Shown: piece after piece, positions 25,484 through 33,537 of the stretch
Layout: each line of letters opens with the position of its first letter
How positions within the stretch are numbered: position 1 is the first letter of the stretch
Assembly (NCBI GenBank): GCA_029934055.1
Contig: JAOZMZ010000012.1
Span: 1 to 37,402, forward strand
Direction of reading: 5' to 3'
DNA length: 37,402 bases
Origin: Kiritimatiellia bacterium
Lineage (GTDB): Bacteria > Verrucomicrobiota > Kiritimatiellia > B70-G9
Program-made: the position numbers and the translations under genes
The notes under the pieces: generated by a model
What the model was told of the DNA's origin: nothing
What the model saw: only the letters and a program-made list of their open reading frames with translations
Databases searched by the model: none

Positions 25484-27154
25484 ATGTTTGCGTCAGATCG
25501 AGTCTTAGCCCTCGACGTAGGGGCGTTCAGCCTGAAGATGGCCGAGTTCGTCGGCCTCAAGTCGGGCGGCATTCAGCTGGTCAAGTTTGCGATCGGTACA
25601 CTCGAGTACGGGGACGAGGGAGAGTCTGACCGCCTGACCTATATTGTTACCACGATCCGCGAGTTGATGCGCGAGCAGGGGATCAAGCCGGGGCCGGTGG
25701 TCATGTCGGTATCCGGCCAGTCGGTTTTTTCACGTTTCGTCAAGTTGCCGCCGGTGGACAGCGACAAGGTCTACAAGATCATCCTTTACGAAGCCCAGCA
25801 GAATGTGCCCTTCCCGATGGAAGAGGTGGTGTGGGACTACCAGTTGATCGGTGGGGGGGAAGGCGAGCTGGACGTAATGCTGGCGGCGATCAAGGCCGAA
25901 ATCATCGAGAATCTGACCGATTCGGTAACCGCGGGCGGCTTGGACCCTGATCTTGTGGACGTTGCGCCGACGGCCTTGTACAACGCCGTGCGCTACAACT
26001 ACGAGGAGATCGAAGGGTGCACATTGATCGTGGATATCGGGGCGCGCTCGACGGACCTCATATTTCTCGAAGACGGTCATATCTGTATTCGCTGCATACC
26101 GGTGGCCGGCAATGCGATCACGCAGCAGATCATGCGGGAGTTCAAGTTGTCTTTCGAGGACGCCGAGGAAATGAAGAGGGCGCACGCTTACGTGGCCTTC
26201 GGAGGTGCTTATGAAGGGCCGCCGAGCGAGGTGGCGGACCGGGTTTCGAAGAGCGTACGCACGGTCATGACCCGGATGCACGCCGAGATAAATCGCTCGA
26301 TCAACTTCTACCGCAGCCAGCAGGGGGGATCTGCGCCGAAGACGATTTTGCTTACGGGGGGGACATCGGTCATCCCGTACACGGACACCTTTTTGAGAGA
26401 CAAGTTGAAAGTGCCGGTGGACTATCTCAATCCCTTCCGGAATGTCGCCGTTTCCGAAGAAATATCGGCCGAGGAGATAGCCCATCACGTACATCTGCTG
26501 GGGGAGGTGGTCGGTCTGGGACTGCGGCGCGTGCTTTCGTGTCCGATAGAGCTGAATCTCTTGCCCCCGAAAATACGGGCGCGCAAGGCGTTGAGGAAGA
26601 AGGTCCCGTACTTTGCGGCTTCAGCAGTCGGGCTGGTGCTGCTCTTGGGTATCTGGAGCGGTTTTCTTTACAAGATGGGGACTCTGGCGCGGCAGAATCT
26701 TGAAGGGGTCCGTGGACGCGTGGAGGAACTCGGCCGGGTGGAGGCGCAACTGATAGAAGCAGAGCACAACCTGAGATCCGTGCGTGAGAAGGTGGATTTC
26801 CTTCTCGATCTGGGCGACAAGCGCACTCGCTGGTTGGAAATCCTGGACGGGATCCATGCGGTCATACCCGACGGGATGTGGCTGGTTGCCCTGGTGCCGC
26901 ATGTCGAAAACGCCGGCGATTCCACGTCGGGAGGGGAAAAGCACGAAGTCATTCGCAGGATCGAAATAACCGGTAGGGCTTATCTCGATAAGGTGCGGCG
27001 AGGAGAACCGATTCGTGAGTTCAGAGACCGTCTGCGGGCGAGTCCTTTTTTCACGGACGAGACGGACATAATGTGGCAGCCGTCTCCGGGACCGGAAGAC
27101 TACGTGCGTCAATTCAAGATTGTGCTGGTGTTGCAGGAGCCTTTTGAACCGTGA
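25484..27154 (+). CDS. pilM: PilM-PilN-like fusion protein (actin-like plus membrane alignment domain)
   Basis: This 556-residue protein joins two type IV pilus alignment proteins. Residues ~1-345 are PilM-like (FtsA/actin fold): phosphate-1 motif VLALDVGAFSLKMAEF, LYEAQQNVPFPMEEVVWDYQ, phosphate-2 TLIVDIGARSTDLIFLE, and adenosine motif TILLTGGTSVIPY. Then ELNLLPPKIRARK, the usual opening of PilN and its cytoplasmic PilM-binding tail, leads into a single membrane helix (about 373-398). A coiled segment (RVEELGRVEAQLIEAEHNLRS) and a periplasmic domain follow. In most bacteria PilM and PilN are separate and bind through that tail; here they are covalently joined. The start is ATG 25484 behind CCGGAG. 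The stop overlaps the next start (GTGA). Position corresponds to Amuc_1101 of Akkermansia. Confidence 0.88.
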   Translation: MFASDRVLALDVGAFSLKMAEFVGLKSGGIQLVKFAIGTLEYGDEGESDRLTYIVTTIRELMREQGIKPGPVVMSVSGQSVFSRFVKLPPVDSDKVYKIILYEAQQNVPFPMEEVVWDYQLIGGGEGELDVMLAAIKAEIIENLTDSVTAGGLDPDLVDVAPTALYNAVRYNYEEIEGCTLIVDIGARSTDLIFLEDGHICIRCIPVAGNAITQQIMREFKLSFEDAEEMKRAHAYVAFGGAYEGPPSEVADRVSKSVRTVMTRMHAEINRSINFYRSQQGGSAPKTILLTGGTSVIPYTDTFLRDKLKVPVDYLNPFRNVAVSEEISAEEIAHHVHLLGEVVGLGLRRVLSCPIELNLLPPKIRARKALRKKVPYFAASAVGLVLLLGIWSGFLYKMGTLARQNLEGVRGRVEELGRVEAQLIEAEHNLRSVREKVDFLLDLGDKRTRWLEILDGIHAVIPDGMWLVALVPHVENAGDSTSGGEKHEVIRRIEITGRAYLDKVRRGEPIREFRDRLRASPFFTDETDIMWQPSPGPEDYVRQFKIVLVLQEPFEP

Positions 27155-28149
27155 GAGGCGACAAGATAGCTTCGCTGGTGGGGGGCGTCATTTTGGCGCT
27201 GGCCATGGCTGTGGCCGCAGTAGTCCTGGTGCAAATCTTTCGCGGATATCGGACGGTTGAGCGGGAGCTGGCGATACAGCGCCAAAAACTGGAAGCGTTG
27301 AATCGGCGTGATCCGTTTCCATCGATCGAGAACGTGAAGATGGAGAGAAACAACGTGGCGCTGATGAAGGGGCTCCTTGACGATTTAATCGCGCGCTTGT
27401 CGAAGGAACAGGCCAAGCCGTTGAACATTGAACCGGCGGACTTTTCTCCACTGCTGGAAAGGACTGTGAACGAACTGGGCGACAAGGCGGGTATGGCCAA
27501 GGTTGTACTGCCGGAGCGTTTTGCGTTCGGATTCGATCGCTATTTTGCCGGTGCGCTTCCGAGGAGTGAGGATATTCCCCGGTTGACGATCCAGTTGGAG
27601 GAGATCCGGCGTATTTGCATGATGATGTTTGAGTCGCAGATTGCAGAGATACTTTCCGTCAAGCGGGAAGAATTTGAGCCGCACGTGGGTGCGAGTGGGG
27701 TTGCCCAGGCCGGGATATGGCGGGGTCGGCGGGCGCCGGAATCGCGCGAGGAATCGCCTGAACGCAGAAGCGAGGGCGCAAGCGGACACTTGCTTATGGG
27801 AGGGCTGGTGGCCAGGGAAAGGTTTGAGGTCACTTTCAAGAGTCGGGAGAGCGCCTTATGGGATTTGCTGGACCGTCTGGTACGCAGCGGGATGTTCGTA
27901 GTGGCGGTCGTCCCGGAGATGCGCAACGAGAAGATCGTCGAATCCGGTGCGGGACTTACCCGGGTGAAGGCGGCGGGTGGACGGAGACGTTTCCCGTGGG
28001 AAAAACGCGGGGAGTCTGAGGGGCGGAGCAAGACCGGCGTATTGAGTCGTGACGAACGTATCGTGGCCGGACGGGAAGAAGTGGTCACCAGGCTGGTGCT
28101 GGACGTCTACCGGTTCAGTACCGACAAGCAGGATGCGGGAGGATCGTGA
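27151..28149 (+). CDS. PilO-like / Amuc_1100-like inner-membrane protein
   Basis: This 332-residue bitopic membrane protein starts at GTG 27151, overlapping the pilM stop by 4 bp. Residues ~8-28 form one transmembrane helix, followed by a coiled-coil stretch (YRTVERELAIQRQKLEALN) and a two-lobed periplasmic part. Segments VVLPERFAFGFDRYFAGALP, RFEVTFKSRESALWDLLDRL and VVAVVPEMRNEKI resemble Amuc_1100 of Akkermansia (its DRESVLKAMNAI and IRIRNER). Both have the ferredoxin-like PilO/GspM-type organisation. A Gly/Arg-rich linker lies around residues 185-215 and again near 275-300. The expected role is in the inner-membrane alignment platform with PilM/N. Amuc_1100 is known for TLR2 signalling and host metabolic effects, which cannot be extrapolated here. 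Confidence 0.75.
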   Translation: MRGDKIASLVGGVILALAMAVAAVVLVQIFRGYRTVERELAIQRQKLEALNRRDPFPSIENVKMERNNVALMKGLLDDLIARLSKEQAKPLNIEPADFSPLLERTVNELGDKAGMAKVVLPERFAFGFDRYFAGALPRSEDIPRLTIQLEEIRRICMMMFESQIAEILSVKREEFEPHVGASGVAQAGIWRGRRAPESREESPERRSEGASGHLLMGGLVARERFEVTFKSRESALWDLLDRLVRSGMFVVAVVPEMRNEKIVESGAGLTRVKAAGGRRRFPWEKRGESEGRSKTGVLSRDERIVAGREEVVTRLVLDVYRFSTDKQDAGGS

Positions 28150-29285
28150 TGGGGGTGTCGCGGGAACAGGGCAGTTGGCTGGGCCAGCATTACGAGAAGG
28201 TGATTCTGGTGTTGGTACTGGGAGCGTTGTGTTTCTCGGCGATTTATCTTGTGCTGAGGATCGAGAATATCCGTCAGCAGGTGCTGGCAGAAGATTGGAC
28301 GATGCCGCCCCGGGCTCCGCGGGAGGCGAAGCTTCTTGAGTTGGGAACATACAGTCAGGCGCTTCAGCGCCTGGAGCATCCCTTTCAGAGCGGTAGTTAT
28401 TCCAACCAGATGATGGTCAGTGAACTGCGGGTGGCATGCGTCTACGAGGACTGTGGTAAACCCATACCTTACCACGCGAGTGTCTGCCCTTTCTGCGGCC
28501 GCCGGCAGCCGGAGGCCATAAATCCGAATCAGGTTGACAGTGACGGTGACGGGATGCCGGACAAGTATGAGACGGTGCACGGTCTCAATCCATTTGATCC
28601 GGCTGACGCGCGGCAGGACAAGGACGGTGACGGGTTCATGAATATTGAGGAGTTCCAATCGCGCACCGCCCCGGAGGATGCCCAGAGTTATCCGCCTTTG
28701 GTGGCCAAGCTGCGCTTGGTGAAAATTGTGTCGCATCCTTTCAAGCTGCGTTTCCAGGGCGTTCAGAAACTGGCCAACGGATCCGTGCGTTTCTTGTTGA
28801 ATTTGAGAACGCTTCAGAAGTCGTATTTCGTGAAGATGGGACAGGTCGTGGAACAGTACAAGGTCCTGAAATACCATCCCCGAGTAGTCACCAATGAATT
28901 CGGGCGGAAGGTGGATTTGTCAGTTCTGACGCTGCAGAAAGGGAGCGAGACGATTGATTTGGTCAAGAACAGGGCTCTGACCAAGTACGAGAAGACCGCC
29001 TTGATCATACTTCTTACCGATGGGTCACGATATCGCAAACGCATCGGTGACCAGATTGAGATCAAGGGCCGTAAGTACAAAGTCGTTGACATAAGGCAGG
29101 GTGGCGTATTAATACGCGACATGCAGACCGGATCCGAGTCGCTGGTCGGGCGACTTTCTCAGGAGGAGTGGGATCAGTTCCAGGCGATCCGGCGTGGAGG
29201 TCGCGTGGAGGCGGGTCGCCCGTCACGGCTAGGGAACAGTCGGGGTGCCGTATCGTCATCCGAGACGCGGTCGGTGAGTTTTTGA
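28149..29285 (+). CDS. Membrane-anchored protein with zinc-ribbon-like and Ca-binding motifs (positional Amuc_1099 counterpart)
   Basis: No named family is recognised. This 378-residue protein starts at ATG 28149, overlapping the previous stop and six bases behind GGAGG. After a single membrane helix (about 18-36) comes a four-Cys, zinc-ribbon-like knuckle with two Cys pairs, CVYEDC and CPFC (about 97-117). Next are two calcium-loop motifs, DSDGDGMPDKYE (about 130-141) and DKDGDGFMNIEEF (about 157-169), of the dockerin/thrombospondin-3 type. The rest is beta-rich with repeated basic strands (YRKRIGDQIEIKGRKYKVVDI, partly a PilP/GspC-like beta domain by appearance). The C-terminus is Arg/Ser-rich. 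By position it matches Amuc_1099. A PilP-like link between inner membrane and secretin is a reasonable guess. Confidence 0.65.
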   Translation: MGVSREQGSWLGQHYEKVILVLVLGALCFSAIYLVLRIENIRQQVLAEDWTMPPRAPREAKLLELGTYSQALQRLEHPFQSGSYSNQMMVSELRVACVYEDCGKPIPYHASVCPFCGRRQPEAINPNQVDSDGDGMPDKYETVHGLNPFDPADARQDKDGDGFMNIEEFQSRTAPEDAQSYPPLVAKLRLVKIVSHPFKLRFQGVQKLANGSVRFLLNLRTLQKSYFVKMGQVVEQYKVLKYHPRVVTNEFGRKVDLSVLTLQKGSETIDLVKNRALTKYEKTALIILLTDGSRYRKRIGDQIEIKGRKYKVVDIRQGGVLIRDMQTGSESLVGRLSQEEWDQFQAIRRGGRVEAGRPSRLGNSRGAVSSSETRSVSF

Positions 29286-29351
29286 AGGTTATTCAGTGGT
29301 GAAAAGTAATTCAGTACGAGCGAATGATGAAACCCTAGGAGGATGGCGCCC

Positions 29352-32300
29352 ATGATACTCGTGAGGACGTGCATTACGACCGTTCTGGTATTGTTTCTGT
29401 GGAGTGTACCCGGAGCGCTGGTTTTTGCCCAAGACGAGCAGGATCAGGGCCTGGAATCCCTTCTTCAGGATCTGACGACGACCGGGGCCGAGGAAGAGGG
29501 TGTGACCGAGAGCGTAACACCTGAGGAGCCGGCAGGTGGCGCGGCCATTGCCGAGGAAGCGCCCGTTGCTGAAGTTTTCCCGGCGGTCGAGGAGGAAGAA
29601 TCCGAGGAACTGCCGGCGTCAAGCCCGGCCGGTACAGGCACAGCTGCCGTGGCTCATGAGGGAGAGGAAAGCGAAGGTGCCGCGCAGGTTGAGGTCGAGA
29701 CCGGCGAGACGGGTGCAGGTGCTGAGGTGACTGCTCTGCCGGTTGAGGCCGCTGGCGGGGCTGCGGAAGAAGCGGAATCGCTCGTAAGCGAGGAAGGCGG
29801 GGGTGTGGCCACCGCCGAGGAAGCGGAAGTCGCGATGGATGAGGCCGGACGTGAGGCGCCTGAAGCGGTTGGGGAAGTGGCCGCTGAAGGCACGGGGGCG
29901 GCTGCCGAGACGGAGGCAGTGGCGGAGGAAGAGGCGGTCGCAGCCGAGCCGGGTGGCGAAGAGGTTGCCGCTGCAACTGAAGGCGTGACCGACGAGGCGC
30001 ATCGTCTGGCAATCCAGGAGGAAATAAGGCGGCAAGCCTTGGAAGTGAAGGGGTTGAAGAGTCTGGAGGAAGGGTACCGTGACTTGGAGTTGGGAAAATT
30101 TGCCGATGCGCTCAAGGCGTTTGAAAGTGCCCTCGAGAACATTCCCGAGCGACCGATGACGCGGCCGGATTTGGCAAGGGCTCATCGTGGGCATGCGGAG
30201 GCGGATTACCGAATTGCCCTGGAGATTTACCGGTCCAAGGGGGATATGAAAGAGGCGCACATGCATGCTGAACGGGCGCTGGAGCATGCTCCGGACTATC
30301 GGGCGGCTACGCTGTTGTTGCAGAAGATTGAGGCCCGGCAGAAAAAGCTTGAGGAACTCGCGAAAAAACCGATTCCCATACGGAAGCGTCCGGAAGTGGT
30401 CAAGCGCAAGAGGTCCGTCAAGGAACTGCTTAGGGAAGGGCGCCAGTACTACGAAGTCGGTGACTATGACTCGGCGGAAGCTCTCTTTGACCAAGTTCTC
30501 ATCCGAGACGAGTACAACACCGATGCGATGCGGTTCCTGAAAAAGATCGAAGAACGCCGTACGCAGGCGGCGACCTATCACCGTGAGACGACCGTTCAGA
30601 AGGCGGTCCGCAAGGTACGCGACAGCTGGAATCCTCCGGTTACCAAGGAGGTGGAATTACCGCCGCAAATGGCGCGGAGAGAGGTCGTGGAGACCAAGAC
30701 CGCCACCCAGCGCCTGCAGGAGAAAATGGCCAAGATCATCATCCCCTCGATCGAATTCAGGCAGGCCAACATCAGGGACGTCGTCAATTTTCTGGTGGAA
30801 GCCAGTGTTGCCGGCGATCCACAGGGTGAGGGGGTCAACATCATACTGAACATACCCCAGCCGGCGGGAGCCGGAACCGGTGGGGCGGGAGGTCAGGGTG
30901 GCCAATCAATTTCGCCCGAAGAGGAGGCGGGCCTGGGTGATTTCGGGTTCCCCGAGGAACAGGTAAGCGAGCCGGTGCCATCCGAGGGCTCGATAAACAT
31001 TCCCACGGTCACCCTCAATCTGCGGCGGATATCATTGTTGGACGCATTGAAGATAATTACCGAGGTGGCGGGACTGCGCTATCGCCTGGAGGGCAACGTT
31101 GTGATCATTACGCCGGTGGGGTATGCCGCCGGCCCGATCGTCACCCGGATGTATCCGGTGCAGCCCTCGATCCTGGACGTGGTCATCGAGAAGAAAGAAA
31201 AAATCAGCACTGAGGAACGCTCGGGCGAGTTTATTCCGATGGAAAGCACGCAGACCAAGATGCGCCGCAGCGACGTGAAAGACTTTTTTGAGAAGGCGGG
31301 CGTGCCGTTCCCGGTGGGGACTTCGATAACTTACAATCCGGCAATCAGTCAGTTGATTGTGGCGAATACGCCGGAGAACCTGGAGATCTTCGAGCGTATT
31401 CTGGGACAGCTGAACGTTATTCCCAAGCAGGTGGAGATCGAAGCGAAGTTTGTCGAACTGGGTGAACGCCAGCTTGAGGAGATGGGTCTGGAGTGGATCT
31501 TGACCGACAACTGGGAATTGGCCACGAAGAAGAACGGCGCTCCGGTTTCCGGGCGGGAGCGGATCCAGGTGGACAAGGATACCCAGGGTTTCACCAAGGG
31601 GTTGCGTTTCTTCGGGTTTGACCGTGCCACTGCGGCGATCGAGCCGGTGAGTGCCGCGACGCGTGGAGTCGGGCAGACGGTGCTGGGCAATATCCTGTCG
31701 ATATCCACGGTTTTGACCAATCCGGAAGTACAGATGATCGTGCACGCCCTGTCTCAGCGGGGCGGAATTGATCTGCTTTCGGCGCCGCGTGTGACTACGC
31801 GCAGCGGCGTCAATGCCCAGATACAGGTCGTCAAGGAGATTATCTATCCGACGGAGTTCGAGGTTACTCAGCCGACGATTCAGAGTGAGGGCAACCTTGT
31901 GACGCCGCCGACCGTGACCCCGGGCGGGTTCGAAACACGGGAGACGGGAGTGATTCTGAACGTGACTCCTACTGTGGGGCCTGACGGTTATACCATAGAT
32001 CTGACTCTGGCCCCGGAGGTTTCGGAATTGGTGGGATGGATCCAGTATGGATCGGAAGTCACCCTGCCGATGGGAGATCAAGGCAGCGACCGGACATTTG
32101 TATTCAACATACCCCAGCCGGTCTTCAGCAGCCGCAATGTGACGACCAGTATTGTCATCTGGGACGGGCAAACGGTGGTCATGGGGGGCTTGATCCGGGA
32201 AGACATGGTCACCGTGAACGACAAGGTTCCGATCCTGGGCGATATCCCGTTGCTCGGCTATCTTTTCCGGAGCAAGGGACATAGAAGCGAGAAACGCAAC

Positions 32301-32423
32301 CTGCTGATATTTGTAACAGCCAGGCTGGTGGATCCGGCCGGCCGCCCGATTCACAAGGTTGAAAGTGTGCCACTGCCCGGCGCGGGGACTGCGGCTCCGG
32401 CCGAACAGACGGTTGCGAAGTAG
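29352..32423 (+). CDS. Secretin (PilQ/GspD family) with acidic linker and TPR domain
   Basis: This is an outer-membrane pore protein of 1023 residues. ATG 29352 sits nine bases behind AGGAGG; ATG 29343 abuts that site and is unlikely. Order: signal peptide (1-27); a ~190-residue Glu/Ala/Val-rich low-complexity stretch (28-220); tetratricopeptide-like helices (about 234-413; EGYRDLELGKFADALKAFES, EGRQYYEVGDYDSAEALFDQ). Secretin N-domains follow (about 466-590; SIEFRQANIRDVVNFLVEAS, ISLLDALKIITEVAGL), then the secretin core from about 788 (NPEVQMIVHALSQRGGIDLL, APRVTTRSGVNAQI, the VPILGDIPLLGYLFRS gate motif). The C-terminus is NLLIFVTARLVDP. It ends the cluster and corresponds to Amuc_1098. 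The TPR plus N-terminal acidic tail could recruit partner proteins or peptidoglycan. Confidence 0.93.
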   Translation: MILVRTCITTVLVLFLWSVPGALVFAQDEQDQGLESLLQDLTTTGAEEEGVTESVTPEEPAGGAAIAEEAPVAEVFPAVEEEESEELPASSPAGTGTAAVAHEGEESEGAAQVEVETGETGAGAEVTALPVEAAGGAAEEAESLVSEEGGGVATAEEAEVAMDEAGREAPEAVGEVAAEGTGAAAETEAVAEEEAVAAEPGGEEVAAATEGVTDEAHRLAIQEEIRRQALEVKGLKSLEEGYRDLELGKFADALKAFESALENIPERPMTRPDLARAHRGHAEADYRIALEIYRSKGDMKEAHMHAERALEHAPDYRAATLLLQKIEARQKKLEELAKKPIPIRKRPEVVKRKRSVKELLREGRQYYEVGDYDSAEALFDQVLIRDEYNTDAMRFLKKIEERRTQAATYHRETTVQKAVRKVRDSWNPPVTKEVELPPQMARREVVETKTATQRLQEKMAKIIIPSIEFRQANIRDVVNFLVEASVAGDPQGEGVNIILNIPQPAGAGTGGAGGQGGQSISPEEEAGLGDFGFPEEQVSEPVPSEGSINIPTVTLNLRRISLLDALKIITEVAGLRYRLEGNVVIITPVGYAAGPIVTRMYPVQPSILDVVIEKKEKISTEERSGEFIPMESTQTKMRRSDVKDFFEKAGVPFPVGTSITYNPAISQLIVANTPENLEIFERILGQLNVIPKQVEIEAKFVELGERQLEEMGLEWILTDNWELATKKNGAPVSGRERIQVDKDTQGFTKGLRFFGFDRATAAIEPVSAATRGVGQTVLGNILSISTVLTNPEVQMIVHALSQRGGIDLLSAPRVTTRSGVNAQIQVVKEIIYPTEFEVTQPTIQSEGNLVTPPTVTPGGFETRETGVILNVTPTVGPDGYTIDLTLAPEVSELVGWIQYGSEVTLPMGDQGSDRTFVFNIPQPVFSSRNVTTSIVIWDGQTVVMGGLIREDMVTVNDKVPILGDIPLLGYLFRSKGHRSEKRNLLIFVTARLVDPAGRPIHKVESVPLPGAGTAAPAEQTVAK

Positions 32424-32535
32424 TAGGCAGCGGCCGTGCTGCGAGATTGGGCCGCCGATTGGGGGGGGCGGTTGAGGGCAGCTTCTTCACGAGGTGAGTG
32501 CCCGGCGTGGCAGTGCAGTGGTCACGGGAAACGAT

Positions 32536-33387
32536 ATGGGATCAGAGAGACTGCTCCTCATCGACGGTACCGCAGTAGCGTATCGTTCGTTTTATGCGAT
32601 TCAGAACCTGTCTACCTCCGGCGGGCAGGCGACGAACGCCCTGTTCGGGTTTATCAGGACTTTACAGCAACAGAGGCGGATGTGGGAGCCGACTCACATG
32701 GCGGTTGTTTTCGATGGAGGCTTGCCCGTTGAACGGACGACCCGCCTGGAGAGTTACAAGGCACAGCGCGAGGCAATGCCCTCCGACTTGGTCGCTCAGA
32801 TGGATGCGATTGAAGAATACCTGAAATGTGCGCATGTGCCGGCTGTGCGCATGGAGGGCGAGGAGGCGGATGACGTCATGGCGACCATTGCGATGCGTGC
32901 GGTGGAGACAGGCATGGAGGTGCTGTTGGCCAGCAGTGACAAGGACATGCTGCAAATCGTCAGTGACGAAGTCAATGTAGTCGAACCCTTGAAGTCAGGA
33001 CGGAGGATGGGGCCGGACGAGGTGCGTGGGAAGCTGGGCGTGGAACCGAGACAGGTGGCCGATTGGCTGGCGCTGGTGGGTGATGCGGTGGATAACATCC
33101 CCGGAGTACCGGGAGTCGGTCCCAAAACCGCCGCGCGCCTTCTGCAGGCCTATGGGTCCATTGACGGCATTTGGCGTCATCTGGCGGAGATTCGCCCGGA
33201 GCGTATACGACAGCGGCTTGCTGAAAACCGATCCGCGGTTGAGCGCAATCTGGAATTGGTGCGTTTGCGCACGAACTTGAAAATGCCCTTTCCGTTGGAT
33301 TCTTTGAAAGTGCGCGAGGAGGATCAGTCTCTAACAGCTCCATTCTATGAAAAGTACGAACTTAGAAGTTTTTTGGCGTCTCGTTGA
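32536..33387 (+). CDS. Stand-alone 5'-3' exonuclease (Pol I exonuclease domain / Xni type)
   Basis: This PIN-like FEN nuclease of 283 residues is equivalent to the N-terminal domain of DNA polymerase I without the polymerase. Metal-binding acidic residues are recognisable in LLLIDGTAVAYRSFYA, VFDGG, the MEGEEADDVMATIA cluster, LLASSDKDMLQIV and LVGDAVDNIPGVPGVGPKTAARLL; the last is the helix-hairpin-helix DNA-binding motif. The expected role is removal of RNA primers or flaps. The start is ATG 32536 (GGGAAA upstream); an upstream GTG at 32494 adds 14 unrelated residues. It follows the secretin gene by 112 bp of non-coding DNA that includes an eight-G run at 32461. Whether a full-length polA exists elsewhere cannot be known. 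Confidence 0.87.
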   Translation: MGSERLLLIDGTAVAYRSFYAIQNLSTSGGQATNALFGFIRTLQQQRRMWEPTHMAVVFDGGLPVERTTRLESYKAQREAMPSDLVAQMDAIEEYLKCAHVPAVRMEGEEADDVMATIAMRAVETGMEVLLASSDKDMLQIVSDEVNVVEPLKSGRRMGPDEVRGKLGVEPRQVADWLALVGDAVDNIPGVPGVGPKTAARLLQAYGSIDGIWRHLAEIRPERIRQRLAENRSAVERNLELVRLRTNLKMPFPLDSLKVREEDQSLTAPFYEKYELRSFLASR

Positions 33388-33475
33388 GGTGGACTGAGCG
33401 AGCGATTGTTTGAACTGAGTGGGGGCGCAGAGAATCTGGCCGGTTGAGGTTCACCATTCCTTCGTCGGTACGTAT

Positions 33476-33504
33476 GTCCGGCCCGGTGACGGTGGTAACC
33501 GGAC
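33476..33504. repeat. Inverted repeat upstream of the STT3-like gene
   Basis: GTCCGG (33476-33481) and CCGGAC (33499-33504) are perfect inverted repeats 17 bp apart. Each is flanked on its outer side by CGTA/TACG, so the pairing can extend with a bulge. It lies 34 bp before the next start codon and could be an operator or leader hairpin. No T-tract follows. Confidence 0.4.
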
Positions 33505-33537
33505 GTTTACGTGTTGCAGGGCTGACCGCTGACAGGC

